A DNA stretch of 11,647 bases. Origin: ANME-2 cluster archaeon. GTDB lineage: Archaea; Halobacteriota; Methanosarcinia; Methanosarcinales; Methanocomedenaceae. The DNA lies in assembly GCA_023544495.1 (NCBI GenBank), contig JAMJFV010000024.1, forward strand, positions 1 to 11,647, read 5' to 3'. The notes under the pieces are model-generated. The model had not been told where the DNA came from and searched no databases. It saw only the letters and a list, made by a program, of their open reading frames with translations. A program made the position numbers and the translations under genes. Positions 6,101 to 10,211 of this stretch are shown here, one piece after another. The number at the start of each line of letters is the position of its first letter. Position 1 is the first letter of the stretch.

Positions 6101-8700
6101 CAGATGTTGGTACTGGTGACGGTCATGTTCAGTGCCTGTCCGTTGCGGATACTCTCGATAAGACCAGTTGCAGGATCACTGTGCCTGGTATCATTGTGAC
6201 AGTATTCACAGGCTTCATTGGTGCTGTTCCAGTATGCAGTGCTGTTCCACCGGCTGCCATTCTTGATGTTATCGCTATGAGTGAACATGCTGCTGGTATT
6301 GGCAATGAGCGGTCTGGTCGGGGTGAAGTTGGCAAGCGTGGTATTGTTACTGTGACAGCGGACACAGTTAACAACACTGGTATTGGATGTGCTGTACGTA
6401 TCATCCGTTTGCAGGTATTTGACACCGTGGATATCCTGTTTCACCGCCAGGTGACATTCAGTACAGTTGACCGAACCGTTGTGCTGTTCTTTCGCACCGG
6501 TAGTGACAGGATAGCTCACCCCATCGTGACAACCGGTACACAGAGTCGTATTCTCAAGGACAAGCACGGGTTTGGTCAAACTCATGTTGTGCATCCATCC
6601 GCCATTATGACATGATGCATTGGTACAGTTCGGTGATGTTGCTCCCCAGGAACTGGCATTCAGACTATGGTCAGGAACACTGGCATTGAATGTGGGATTG
6701 AGCATTGCTGCCGTAAAATTATTGCCCGGTTCCTGGTGGCAGTAACTGCAATTTACACCCCCGTCCCAGGTCCTGAGATCAGTCCTTTGCTTTCCGTAGT
6801 GGGAAGCAAGTGATATCGTGGAATTGAAACTGTCAGTACCTTCGTTAAATGAGACCTGCATCTCGGATGCATTGTGGCAGTAGAGACAGGAACTGGTATT
6901 ATCTGATGCATTGGAAGCTGCTTTCAGACTTCCATTCACAAAATGTACATATACAGTGGGTGCTTCGCTGACATTGGCATATGGTGGAGTACCACCATGA
7001 CAATCATAACATGTATATGGATTTTCAAACCTGTCACCCATGCCTGAAGTGACATAACCGGTACTATCATGACAGCCCCAGCAGATACTGTTATTTGGAT
7101 TACCTGTTGTGGTAATAGCGGTTAGTGACATATTGCTGTTTAGCTGTCTGTGAATAGCAAGGTTGCTGTTCTTGCTGCCATTTAATGCACCCACATCCAC
7201 ATACCTGGTTGCATAGGGTTTATTTACATCATGGCAGCTGATACAATCAGGACCCCCACCACTAGTGATATTAACATCATGGAAGTCCTTTGGCTGGCCG
7301 CTGCTGGCAACATGACAATTCCAGCAGTCACTCGCCTGAGCACTGGAATTTAAATGAATACCTATCGTGGGTCTTGTGCTGCTGACATTCATCGGGTAGC
7401 CCCACGAAGCATTTTCAACAAAGGTCCCGGCAGGACTTGCTCCAAGGTGACAGGTCCGGCAGTCAGAGGTATTAGGCAGATGATCAATGGTCTGGGTCCA
7501 CCGATAGGGACGCATGGTGTTGTCCAATGCACTCCAGAACTGTCTGAAGGCATAGTAACCGCCGGAATTATTCGCATTACTTACACCATGGCAGGTCCCT
7601 GCATCTGTACTGAAATTATAAGCATAACAGGAGGAGGGTGTACTGATGTTTGTACTGCTGCCGAAGTACCGGTTCATATTGGAAACTTCAACCTTTGCAC
7701 CAGAATCATTGATATGATTGAAGACCCTGGGTATCGTGCTGTTCATATCACTGCGGAGATTGATGCTGGAATTGAACGGTCCCGCAGAAACAGCATAATG
7801 ACATTCTTCGCATATCCTGGTATTATTATCAGTAGTAATCCCCATTACTGTGGCTGGCCCGGTCTCATTATGGCAGGCATAGCACCCTTCGTTATCCTGC
7901 CGTTGCTGGCCGGATTGAACTTCGTAATCTGCACCATCACCTTCCCAGTCAAATCCCCAGGTATGGATATCAGCAGCAGTGGACAGACCCTCTTTATGGA
8001 AAATGGCACCGATACCATGACAGTTCCTGCAAAAACCAGCTGATTTATTCACAGGATGCCGTATTTGATCAGAAACATTCCACTGGACACCCACACTCGC
8101 GTTCTTATGACAAAGGCTGCAATCACCGATCGTATCGATAAGAGCAGAGGTTTTAGCATAATGGGATACATTGGACAGGAGAGTAACATTCGATGCATCG
8201 TTGTCGTTCAGTATCCTGGATGTGAGGCTCTGATTGTGGCAATAGCTGCAATTATCAAAAGTATCGATATCGGTGGATAGATTTATATTCTGAACATGTT
8301 CAAGTACAATGGGAATAGATGGCCCACTGATATTACTGCCGGGGAGTGTCCCGTTTATATGGCAATTTCCCTCATTACAATTCAGAGGATTGGTGTAATT
8401 GGCAGGATTGGTAGCGTTCACAGCACCATCTGAGTGGTTTTCGGCTGGTGGGGTCCCGTTACCATGACATGCCCAGCATGCCCGGTTCAACGGATCTATG
8501 GATACATTATACGGTGTCCCATTGTTCAAATTAGCATGCACACTGGCATTCATAGCTGATATATTAACATCAAGATAGGGCGCTGTACTATCATGACAGC
8601 TTAAGCAATCACCATTCAATGCATCTGCAACTGGCAGTAGGGCCAATAAAAATAAAATTAAAAAGGTAGCTCTAGCTGAATATATTTCTGCCCATTGCAT
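130..8700 (-). CDS. Giant S-layer-associated multiheme cytochrome c (about 63 hemes)
   Basis: This is a secreted, membrane-anchored electron-transfer protein of about 2856 residues; numbering here starts at an upstream GTG (position 8709), giving 2859. A signal peptide (about 1-30) is followed by 63 candidate heme sites between residues 35 and 2598: 58 CxxCH, four CX4CH and one CX11CH. An S-layer-like region lies at about 2195-2485 with one heme (residue 2304) in its middle. An Ig-like domain (about 2615-2722), a transmembrane helix (about 2727-2750) and a second Ig-like copy finish the protein. About 150 NxS/T sequons indicate heavy surface glycosylation. Known ANME-type large cytochromes with S-layer domains have this plan and are thought to pass electrons across the S-layer to an outside acceptor; that role is inferred here. 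The ATG at 8700 is preferred because AGGTG lies 6 nt upstream. No maturation or quinone-oxidoreductase gene is nearby. Confidence 0.96.
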   Translation of the reverse strand: MQWAEIYSARATFLILFLLALLPVADALNGDCLSCHDSTAPYLDVNISAMNASVHANLNNGTPYNVSIDPLNRACWACHGNGTPPAENHSDGAVNATNPANYTNPLNCNEGNCHINGTLPGSNISGPSIPIVLEHVQNINLSTDIDTFDNCSYCHNQSLTSRILNDNDASNVTLLSNVSHYAKTSALIDTIGDCSLCHKNASVGVQWNVSDQIRHPVNKSAGFCRNCHGIGAIFHKEGLSTAADIHTWGFDWEGDGADYEVQSGQQRQDNEGCYACHNETGPATVMGITTDNNTRICEECHYAVSAGPFNSSINLRSDMNSTIPRVFNHINDSGAKVEVSNMNRYFGSSTNISTPSSCYAYNFSTDAGTCHGVSNANNSGGYYAFRQFWSALDNTMRPYRWTQTIDHLPNTSDCRTCHLGASPAGTFVENASWGYPMNVSSTRPTIGIHLNSSAQASDCWNCHVASSGQPKDFHDVNITSGGGPDCISCHDVNKPYATRYVDVGALNGSKNSNLAIHRQLNSNMSLTAITTTGNPNNSICWGCHDSTGYVTSGMGDRFENPYTCYDCHGGTPPYANVSEAPTVYVHFVNGSLKAASNASDNTSSCLYCHNASEMQVSFNEGTDSFNSTISLASHYGKQRTDLRTWDGGVNCSYCHQEPGNNFTAAMLNPTFNASVPDHSLNASSWGATSPNCTNASCHNGGWMHNMSLTKPVLVLENTTLCTGCHDGVSYPVTTGAKEQHNGSVNCTECHLAVKQDIHGVKYLQTDDTYSTSNTSVVNCVRCHSNNTTLANFTPTRPLIANTSSMFTHSDNIKNGSRWNSTAYWNSTNEACEYCHNDTRHSDPATGLIESIRNGQALNMTVTSTNIWCRGCHVNAAPYYNGTRWTPVPPTIAINNIKNTTAWDGSGLSWYNHSFMAGNFNDTACLSCHGNLLSGSPTTKEFVHRVGVGSYGVDCISCHDIGGSAPKINFTAMNDSRSIHQNIQNSSDINNPYGTVNDTNKICWACHINNATYPATVTSHADRLGEFNGIEPYTCEECHAGTNKPANLSGPGVIPAVVEHFYGGDELKAGNGTDNMSSCVVCHNLTEMKLLDIGPAGADPADRTNDSYLIAHYGRKRTDLRTWSGGVNCSYCHQAGSAFNSTSIMLNPTFNASVPDHSLNASSWGATSPNCTNASCHNGGWMHNMSLTKPVLVLENTTLCTGCHDGVSYPVTTGAKEQHNGSVNCTECHLAVKQDIHGVKYLQQDGLNFSTSNGSAVNCTTCHQGAGLFGAPTLGPLSHSNVNGGQRWDNYWTDNLTGCIYCHNDTKHTSEALGNLDILRNEPVYFTGMICSACHYNDSSSVYYNNITRYLKPIPPEILNGTNWNGTSTNYFNHSLSDYTDASCKFCHQNTSSVPADTPQMAHDVYSGVLANCGLCHDIGSPGATTHIDISNLSMHRNANISDGVNVISNLDCQECHYDTSIMLPGQVPARNCTECHVDNVTLTMPANHIVYNHRPAANISTTVDCEACHKNSLNAYSPLSTTDSDSSNISHYGTNTSLINTSNCVNCHMMGGTNSTWGNAPPVAAHNRTGNCTSCHSSTGLQVIDFHNNSLEKPLANTCVKCHTNQTNVTKYDLTGLVQTHYPDAPANKANTTSISPYTCELCHNVSTAFTGALHNSTFRRNTVNGVNGTCYECHSMAGSFTYKAAPVNHIDVLIHDNLSSVLEVNCTTCHNVTGAGIFHYAQWPLGEVQQPSWAGWTNGSKVNCTGCHVAYNNSAPFYAPPPTHSPGYTLDSCIQCHTQANNSTDPAYPVELHNVSGGDPTNCIGCHNEGNDPAGKTPPVNASALEAGIHENLNGANISNNTNLACYACHWTGITPPVHPTKDVYTPKICEDCHGTTLSFFSAPLIAEHRPGALDVETNSTTASCVVCHNNSVNTSVGSYTNITDRVSHYGTTQNLLSGVLNKTQNCTYCHYTIASAIPWGSPMDPRVTVINFNHSVYNNNTDCYYCHAGNQTPADFHDASVTGGAGKDCVSCHDIGGAAPAPKWLDVSAMNSSKDIHYDLNRAAIATTTLNPNNVRCWACHGDGDGTDAAQPNGHPLHYNAPKNCNNNNCHAVNQSIFGEPMVYEHFRYAETIDEDIETTAGCDVCHKNSLQSHNDNDVKSDVALVSHYGSTRDLINSSSCIYCHLDEDNGEKWGNAPDPTDNVTTLSETERESTLFMGEKWNLGNKYMIFFKDISIDGETAYVQLFRDDELINESFIHDGESYVFHDELTDTDGHEIKSIIISVNVTAVFRGNEGTNLIIVKGRTLKRIHSEWDDESCYACHVDNYTSEKHRYLVIDKDDDNTYYTELLLDFEEDDIDQHVLTPRQESTIVISKGHNRSWIVNGYNFTARDVEIHDETAFINFEVNGRLMEENVYDVGDRIEYEEDLTINRHIVEDVVLFGADVEYVFHGFEDDAVMLTNVRILSSLAKLIDSDEKIGGYNVSWLQVNDTFFVGGAPENLHVPPLNDGVDGGPDCVLCHDVSANFGIATVDAISTRLGGHAFLNENATNRTRLTDEIDKACWACHGDGTEPETHPADYLFPRECKSCHVQMVKPDYDAISLADVLHGEVEDCNQCHSSRTEFHVINVFNATPQIRALEVKPQIARSGDRIVVNFTAVSGWKMYITNMEYFIGEVDRSGTGTGLRSNDNVFDEQVEEGTFTIDTTGWERGTYVIYVHAMERDNDWGPVQAVMFSIEPEQHMIPWWIVFAILTVTGLVVLLLWSGLLEAPFIKGDITALPPKVGRGENVRIHATAVAGLFRHIAGAELFIDTGGEPGTGTVMHPDKGGFGHKQVPLTASINTAGLTPGIHTVEVRAMENSGKWGSLQTVTFEVEK
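460..534 (-). other. C-terminal transmembrane helix flanked by twin Ig-like domains
   Basis: A single hydrophobic helix (about residues 2727-2750, starting IPWWIVFAILTV) anchors the protein. The domain before it (ending with YVHAMERDNDWGPVQ) and the one after it (ending with EVRAMENSGKWGSLQ) are clear copies of each other. The family resembles Ig-like domains common on prokaryotic surface proteins, but I cannot name it. With an N-terminal signal peptide, one helix would put the last domain in the cytoplasm. Confidence 0.8.
904..1209 (-). repeat. Terminal heme block (hemes 60-63)
   Basis: Four CxxCH sites (CVLCHD at residue 2501, CWACHG, CKSCHV, CNQCHS at 2598) follow the S-layer region. The first two, with GGHAFLN between them, match the opening of the pentaheme block, so this is a degenerate seventh copy that has lost the CHN/SHYG part. 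It places hemes between the S-layer layer and the membrane side of the protein. Confidence 0.7.
1255..2127 (-). other. S-layer (DUF1608-like) region split by one heme
   Basis: At residues about 2195-2485 the sequence changes to acidic, beta-rich text. It has two related halves. The first contains GEKWNLGNKY, DISIDGETAYVQL and VFRGNEGTNL; the second contains SWIVNGYNFTARD, HDETAFINFEVNG and VFHGFEDDAVML. This resembles the Methanosarcinales S-layer domain (PF07752/DUF1608), which is built of two similar beta-sandwiches, so the two halves may be one bipartite domain. The linker between them carries heme 59 (CYACH, residue 2304). S-layer domains in such cytochromes are thought to seat the protein in the protein lattice. 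Family assignment is from motif recall, without a profile search. Confidence 0.75.
2158..2670 (-). repeat. Short heme unit 6 (hemes 54-58), leading into the S-layer region
   Basis: This pentaheme block begins at residue 2014: CVSCHD, DIHYDLN, CWACHG, a CX4CH made of asparagines (CNNNNCH), YEHF, CDVCHK, SHYG and CIYCHL. It is immediately followed by the acidic S-layer-like region instead of linking hemes. The layout most resembles unit 1, which also has CX4CH as its third site. Confidence 0.75.
2671..3291 (-). repeat. Short heme unit 5 (hemes 48-53) of the giant cytochrome
   Basis: This six-heme unit, residues 1807-2013, keeps the pentaheme block: CIGCHN, GIHENLN, CYACHW, CEDCHG, AEHRP, CVVCHN, SHYG, CTYCHY. 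Only one linking heme (CYYCH) follows before the next block opens. It looks like a 12-heme unit that lost, or never gained, its second half. Confidence 0.75.
3292..4467 (-). repeat. Heme unit 4 (hemes 36-47) of the giant cytochrome
   Basis: This is a 12-heme unit, residues 1415-1806, shorter and more diverged than units 2 and 3. The block is CGLCHD, CQECHY, CTECHV, CEACHK, CVNCHM, with SMHRNAN, YNHRP and SHYG histidine signposts. The second half has seven standard sites (CTSCH, CVKCH, CELCH, CYECH, CTTCH, CTGCH, CIQCH) and no CX4CH. Confidence 0.75.
4468..5841 (-). repeat. Heme unit 3 (hemes 24-35) of the giant cytochrome
   Basis: This is a 12-heme unit, residues 957-1414, and the clear duplicate of unit 2. 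Its block is CISCHD, CWACHI, CEECHA, CVVCHN, CSYCHQ, then CX4CH (CTNASCH), CTGCH, CTECH, CTTCH, CIYCH, CSACH and CKFCH. Most of the unit is moderately similar to unit 2, but the part carrying hemes 29-31 is nearly identical in DNA, pointing to a later sequence exchange. Confidence 0.85.
4976..5271 (-). repeat. 296-bp near-identical internal repeat, copy A
   Basis: This copy matches copy B (6410-6705) at 295 of 296 positions by direct comparison. It encodes residues 1147-1245, including hemes 29-31 (CTNASCH, CTGCH, CTECH). The only difference, G at 5179 against T at 6613, is a synonymous serine codon change. Identity falls sharply on both sides, to roughly three quarters on the heme 28/heme 16 side. 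Confidence 0.95.
5842..7245 (-). repeat. Heme unit 2 (hemes 12-23) of the giant cytochrome
   Basis: This is a 12-heme unit, residues 489-956. The pentaheme block is CISCHD, CWGCHD, CYDCHG, CLYCHN, CSYCHQ, with the histidine signposts AIHRQLN, VHF and SHYG. It continues with CX4CH (CTNASCH), CTGCH, CTECH, CVRCH, CEYCH, CRGCH and CLSCH. Heme order and linker motifs match unit 3 site for site, showing that the pair arose by duplication of the whole 12-heme segment. Confidence 0.85.
6410..6705 (-). repeat. 296-bp near-identical internal repeat, copy B
   Basis: This is the partner of copy A at an offset of 1434 bp, which is 478 codons and keeps the reading frame. It encodes residues 669-767 with hemes 17-19. 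Its location inside heme unit 2, at the site equivalent to copy A in unit 3, fits gene conversion between the two units. Confidence 0.95.
7246..8607 (-). repeat. Heme unit 1 (hemes 1-11) of the giant cytochrome
   Basis: This is the first large repeat unit, residues 35-488. It opens with the pentaheme block: CLSCHD, a VHANLN histidine, CWACHG, a CX4CH (CNEGNCH), an LEHV histidine, CSYCHN, SHYA and CSLCHK. Six more sites follow: CRNCH, CYACH, CEECH, the CX11CH candidate at residue 361, CRTCH and CWNCH. It has one site fewer than units 2-4 and is the most diverged of the four long units in its second half. Confidence 0.75.
8612..8700 (-). other. Signal peptide of the giant cytochrome
   Basis: The N-terminus has a short polar stretch with one arginine, then a hydrophobic core (TFLILFLLALLP), then VADA before LNGDC. 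This is a Sec signal peptide with likely cleavage after ADA, four residues before the first heme cysteine (residue 35). Cleavage there would leave the first heme almost at the mature N-terminus. The exact cleavage site is by eye. Confidence 0.85.
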
Positions 8701-8706
8701 TCTATA

Positions 8707-8711
8707 CACCT
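8707..8711 (-). promoter_or_regulatory. Ribosome binding site that decides the cytochrome start
   Basis: The minus strand reads AGGTG, then six bases (TATAGA), then ATG at 8700. AGGTG matches the anti-Shine-Dalgarno core of archaeal 16S rRNA at good spacing. The GTG that would extend the reading frame by three codons (8707-8709) is itself part of this site. GTG therefore belongs to the ribosome binding site and translation probably begins at the ATG. Confidence 0.75.
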
Positions 8712-8934
8712 ATCGGCAACACACTGTATGGTTTTATACCATAAATGTTAATACCTGATTAAAGTATTTGCCCAAAGAATCAATTCGGGGTAATCCTTTT
8801 TCTTGTATTCTCATAAATGTTTTGATTTTTTATCATTTCTAATTGTTTTTAATAAATATAAATTCAATATTATTTAAAAATGCCTTAAATTCGTATGTTT
8901 TCCATGATATTTTCATCCCATCTCTAAAATCGAT
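8710..8934 (-). promoter_or_regulatory. Intergenic region with candidate cytochrome promoters
   Basis: This 225-bp AT-rich gap lies between the last permease stop and the cytochrome start. An upstream TATA-like box (minus strand TTTATATTTATT, 8851-8862) would start transcription near 8830 and give a leader of about 130 nt. A second box (TATAAAAC, 8731-8738) would start near 8710, giving a very short leader beginning at the ribosome binding site. A 10-nt direct repeat CATAAATGTT (plus strand) occurs at 8740-8749 and 8812-8821. A minus-strand T5 run at 8876-8880 could end transporter transcription, but the evidence is weak. I see no RNA gene or ORF here. Confidence 0.5.
8727..8743. promoter_or_regulatory. 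Inverted repeat overlapping a TATA box (candidate operator)
   Basis: TATGGT and ACCATA form perfect 6-bp arms around a 5-nt centre. The minus-strand TATAAAA box lies within this structure, so a protein bound to the palindrome would compete with TATA-binding protein. If transcription starts at the upstream box, the same bases would form a small hairpin 15 nt before the ribosome binding site. Both readings are inference. Confidence 0.4.
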
Positions 8935-9549
8935 TCAACTTTTAAGATATACTGGCGTCAATATCCTCTCAAGGATTGAAAAAGACACATCGATGAAAAA
9001 CGCAAGAATGATCGCAGGAAGGGCTCCCGCCAGGATCTTATCAGTGTTAAAAGCGATCAGTCCTTCAAATACCAATTCTCCCAGTCCACCACTACCAATA
9101 ATTGCAGTCAGTATCGCGATACTGTTCGCCAGAATAGCTGCAAATTTAATGCCGGCGAACATTGCCGGGTATGCATTTGGTATCCTGATATAACGGTTGA
9201 TCTGCCAATCAGTCAATCCGATACCTTTAGCATATTCTATGAATAACGGATCAATATTGGACAGACCAATATAGGTATTTTTAATAATGGGAAGCAAGGC
9301 CCTTAGCATAATAGCTATCACAGCAGGGGTGAAGCCTATTCCAATAAGCGGAACTACAATTGCAACAACCGCAAAACTCGGTACCGCCTGGGCAAGGTTT
9401 GCAAATTTTATTACGATCGAAGCCAGCCTGGTACTATACAATGAGGCAAATGCCAGTGGAATAGCTATGACGATACTCACGAAAAGAGCGGAATAGGCGA
9501 GGATAATATGCTCAACCGTAGCATCTGTGATAACGGAAAAGATCACCAT
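8935..9549 (-). CDS. ABC transporter permease, OpuC/ProW type (second permease)
   Basis: This 204-residue inner-membrane permease belongs to the quaternary-ammonium-compound uptake family (binding-protein-dependent transport, BPD_transp_1). It is mostly hydrophobic helices, with the conserved NLAQAVPSFAVVAI stretch near residues 51-64 and NTYIGL near 91-96. The cytoplasmic EAA loop is at about 105-126 (EYAKGIG through IRIPNA), which docks on the ATPase. Length matches OpuCB/OpuCD (about 215-230 residues). It overlaps the upstream permease by 7 nt (ATGGTGA), suggesting translational coupling, and has a strong AGGTGAGG site (9558-9565) 8 nt before its ATG. The two permeases are paralogs and probably form a heterodimeric channel. 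Substrate is not shown by the sequence; glycine betaine or a related osmolyte is likely. Confidence 0.9.
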   Translation of the reverse strand: MVIFSVITDATVEHIILAYSALFVSIVIAIPLAFASLYSTRLASIVIKFANLAQAVPSFAVVAIVVPLIGIGFTPAVIAIMLRALLPIIKNTYIGLSNIDPLFIEYAKGIGLTDWQINRYIRIPNAYPAMFAGIKFAAILANSIAILTAIIGSGGLGELVFEGLIAFNTDKILAGALPAIILAFFIDVSFSILERILTPVYLKS

Positions 9550-10187
9550 ATTCCATACCTCACCTGAAGTCTGCTTTCAATGATACCTGCAACTGCATCC
9601 AGAATTACTGCAAGCACTCCGGTCCATAATCCTGCGACCAGAATGGTATCCACATCATACAGGTAAATACCTGTCTGTAACGCCGTCCCCAGTCCGCCTG
9701 CTGCAATAAGACCGCCCAGGGTAATTAAGCCCATTGTGAATACCAGGGCGATCCTGAAACCCCCTGCAATGAGCGGTAGCGCCATTGGGATCCTTACGTT
9801 CAGCAATATCTCGTTTGATGACAGTCCTATTGACTGTGCGATGTAGATATACTCTTTATTGACACTTTTTAGACCTACATAGGTATTCCGGGTGATAGGC
9901 AGGATCGAATACAGGATTGAAGCGACAATAGTAGGCTTTGCCCCTAAACCAAGGAACGGGAGCAAGAGTACCAGAAGTGCAATATCGGGAAGAGTCTCGA
10001 TTGTATTGAGGATATTCAATACCGTATCCGCAATTTTTGGATGGAGGAATACAATGATACCTATACCGATACCAATGATCGTGGCTGAAAATAGCGCAAT
10101 ACTGAACATATACAAATGCTCAAATGTTCGCATGGTCAACAATTGTGAATCCCACACATCCACGACCTGCATGATGAAATGTTCCAC
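9543..10187 (-). CDS. ABC transporter permease, OpuC/ProW type (first permease)
   Basis: This membrane permease, about 214 residues from the start chosen here, is a paralog of the next gene. Conserved points are FEHLY before the first helix, TIETLPDIALLVL (OpuCB-like), RNTYVGLK, and an EAA loop running from YIAQSIGL to NVRIP. Start choice is unclear. The longest frame opens with TTG at 10205, only two codons after the ATPase stop and in the same frame. GTG at 10187 has GGTG exactly 6 nt upstream, the same spacing as at the cytochrome start, and is preferred. ATG at 10172 would also give an OpuCB-like length. The gene lies in the operon directly after the ATPase. Role: half of the solute channel, working with the second permease; the substrate is inferred from the family. 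Confidence 0.9.
   Translation of the reverse strand: MEHFIMQVVDVWDSQLLTMRTFEHLYMFSIALFSATIIGIGIGIIVFLHPKIADTVLNILNTIETLPDIALLVLLLPFLGLGAKPTIVASILYSILPITRNTYVGLKSVNKEYIYIAQSIGLSSNEILLNVRIPMALPLIAGGFRIALVFTMGLITLGGLIAAGGLGTALQTGIYLYDVDTILVAGLWTGVLAVILDAVAGIIESRLQVRYGIW
9558..9565 (-). promoter_or_regulatory. Ribosome binding site of the second permease
   Basis: AGGTGAGG lies 8 nt before the ATG at 9549 and inside the end of the upstream permease gene. It is the strongest such site in the window and confirms independent initiation on this 7-nt-overlapping gene. Confidence 0.75.
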
Positions 10188-10211
10188 GTATCCCACCCTG
10201 TGCAATAATGA

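Noticed and set aside
6085..6615. Plus-strand frame sharing a segment with another plus-strand frame at 4915-5202
   Set aside because: The shared segment is only the antisense of the 296-bp duplicated heme segment, so it is not evidence of a second gene family.
7354..8043. Plus-strand open frame of 229 codons opposite the cytochrome
   Set aside because: It lies wholly inside the cytochrome gene on the other strand. Its product has no recognisable domain, and the cytochrome frame shows regular heme motifs across the same bases.
900..8610. Regularly spaced short repeats that could suggest a CRISPR array
   Set aside because: The recurring atgacaNNNNNNaca-like strings are antisense of CxxCH codons. 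Spacing is irregular, the repeats are not identical and the reading frame runs through all of them.
8843..9193. Plus-strand frame of 116 codons over the permease end
   Set aside because: It mostly overlaps the permease on the minus strand, which has family motifs. The product has no recognisable family.
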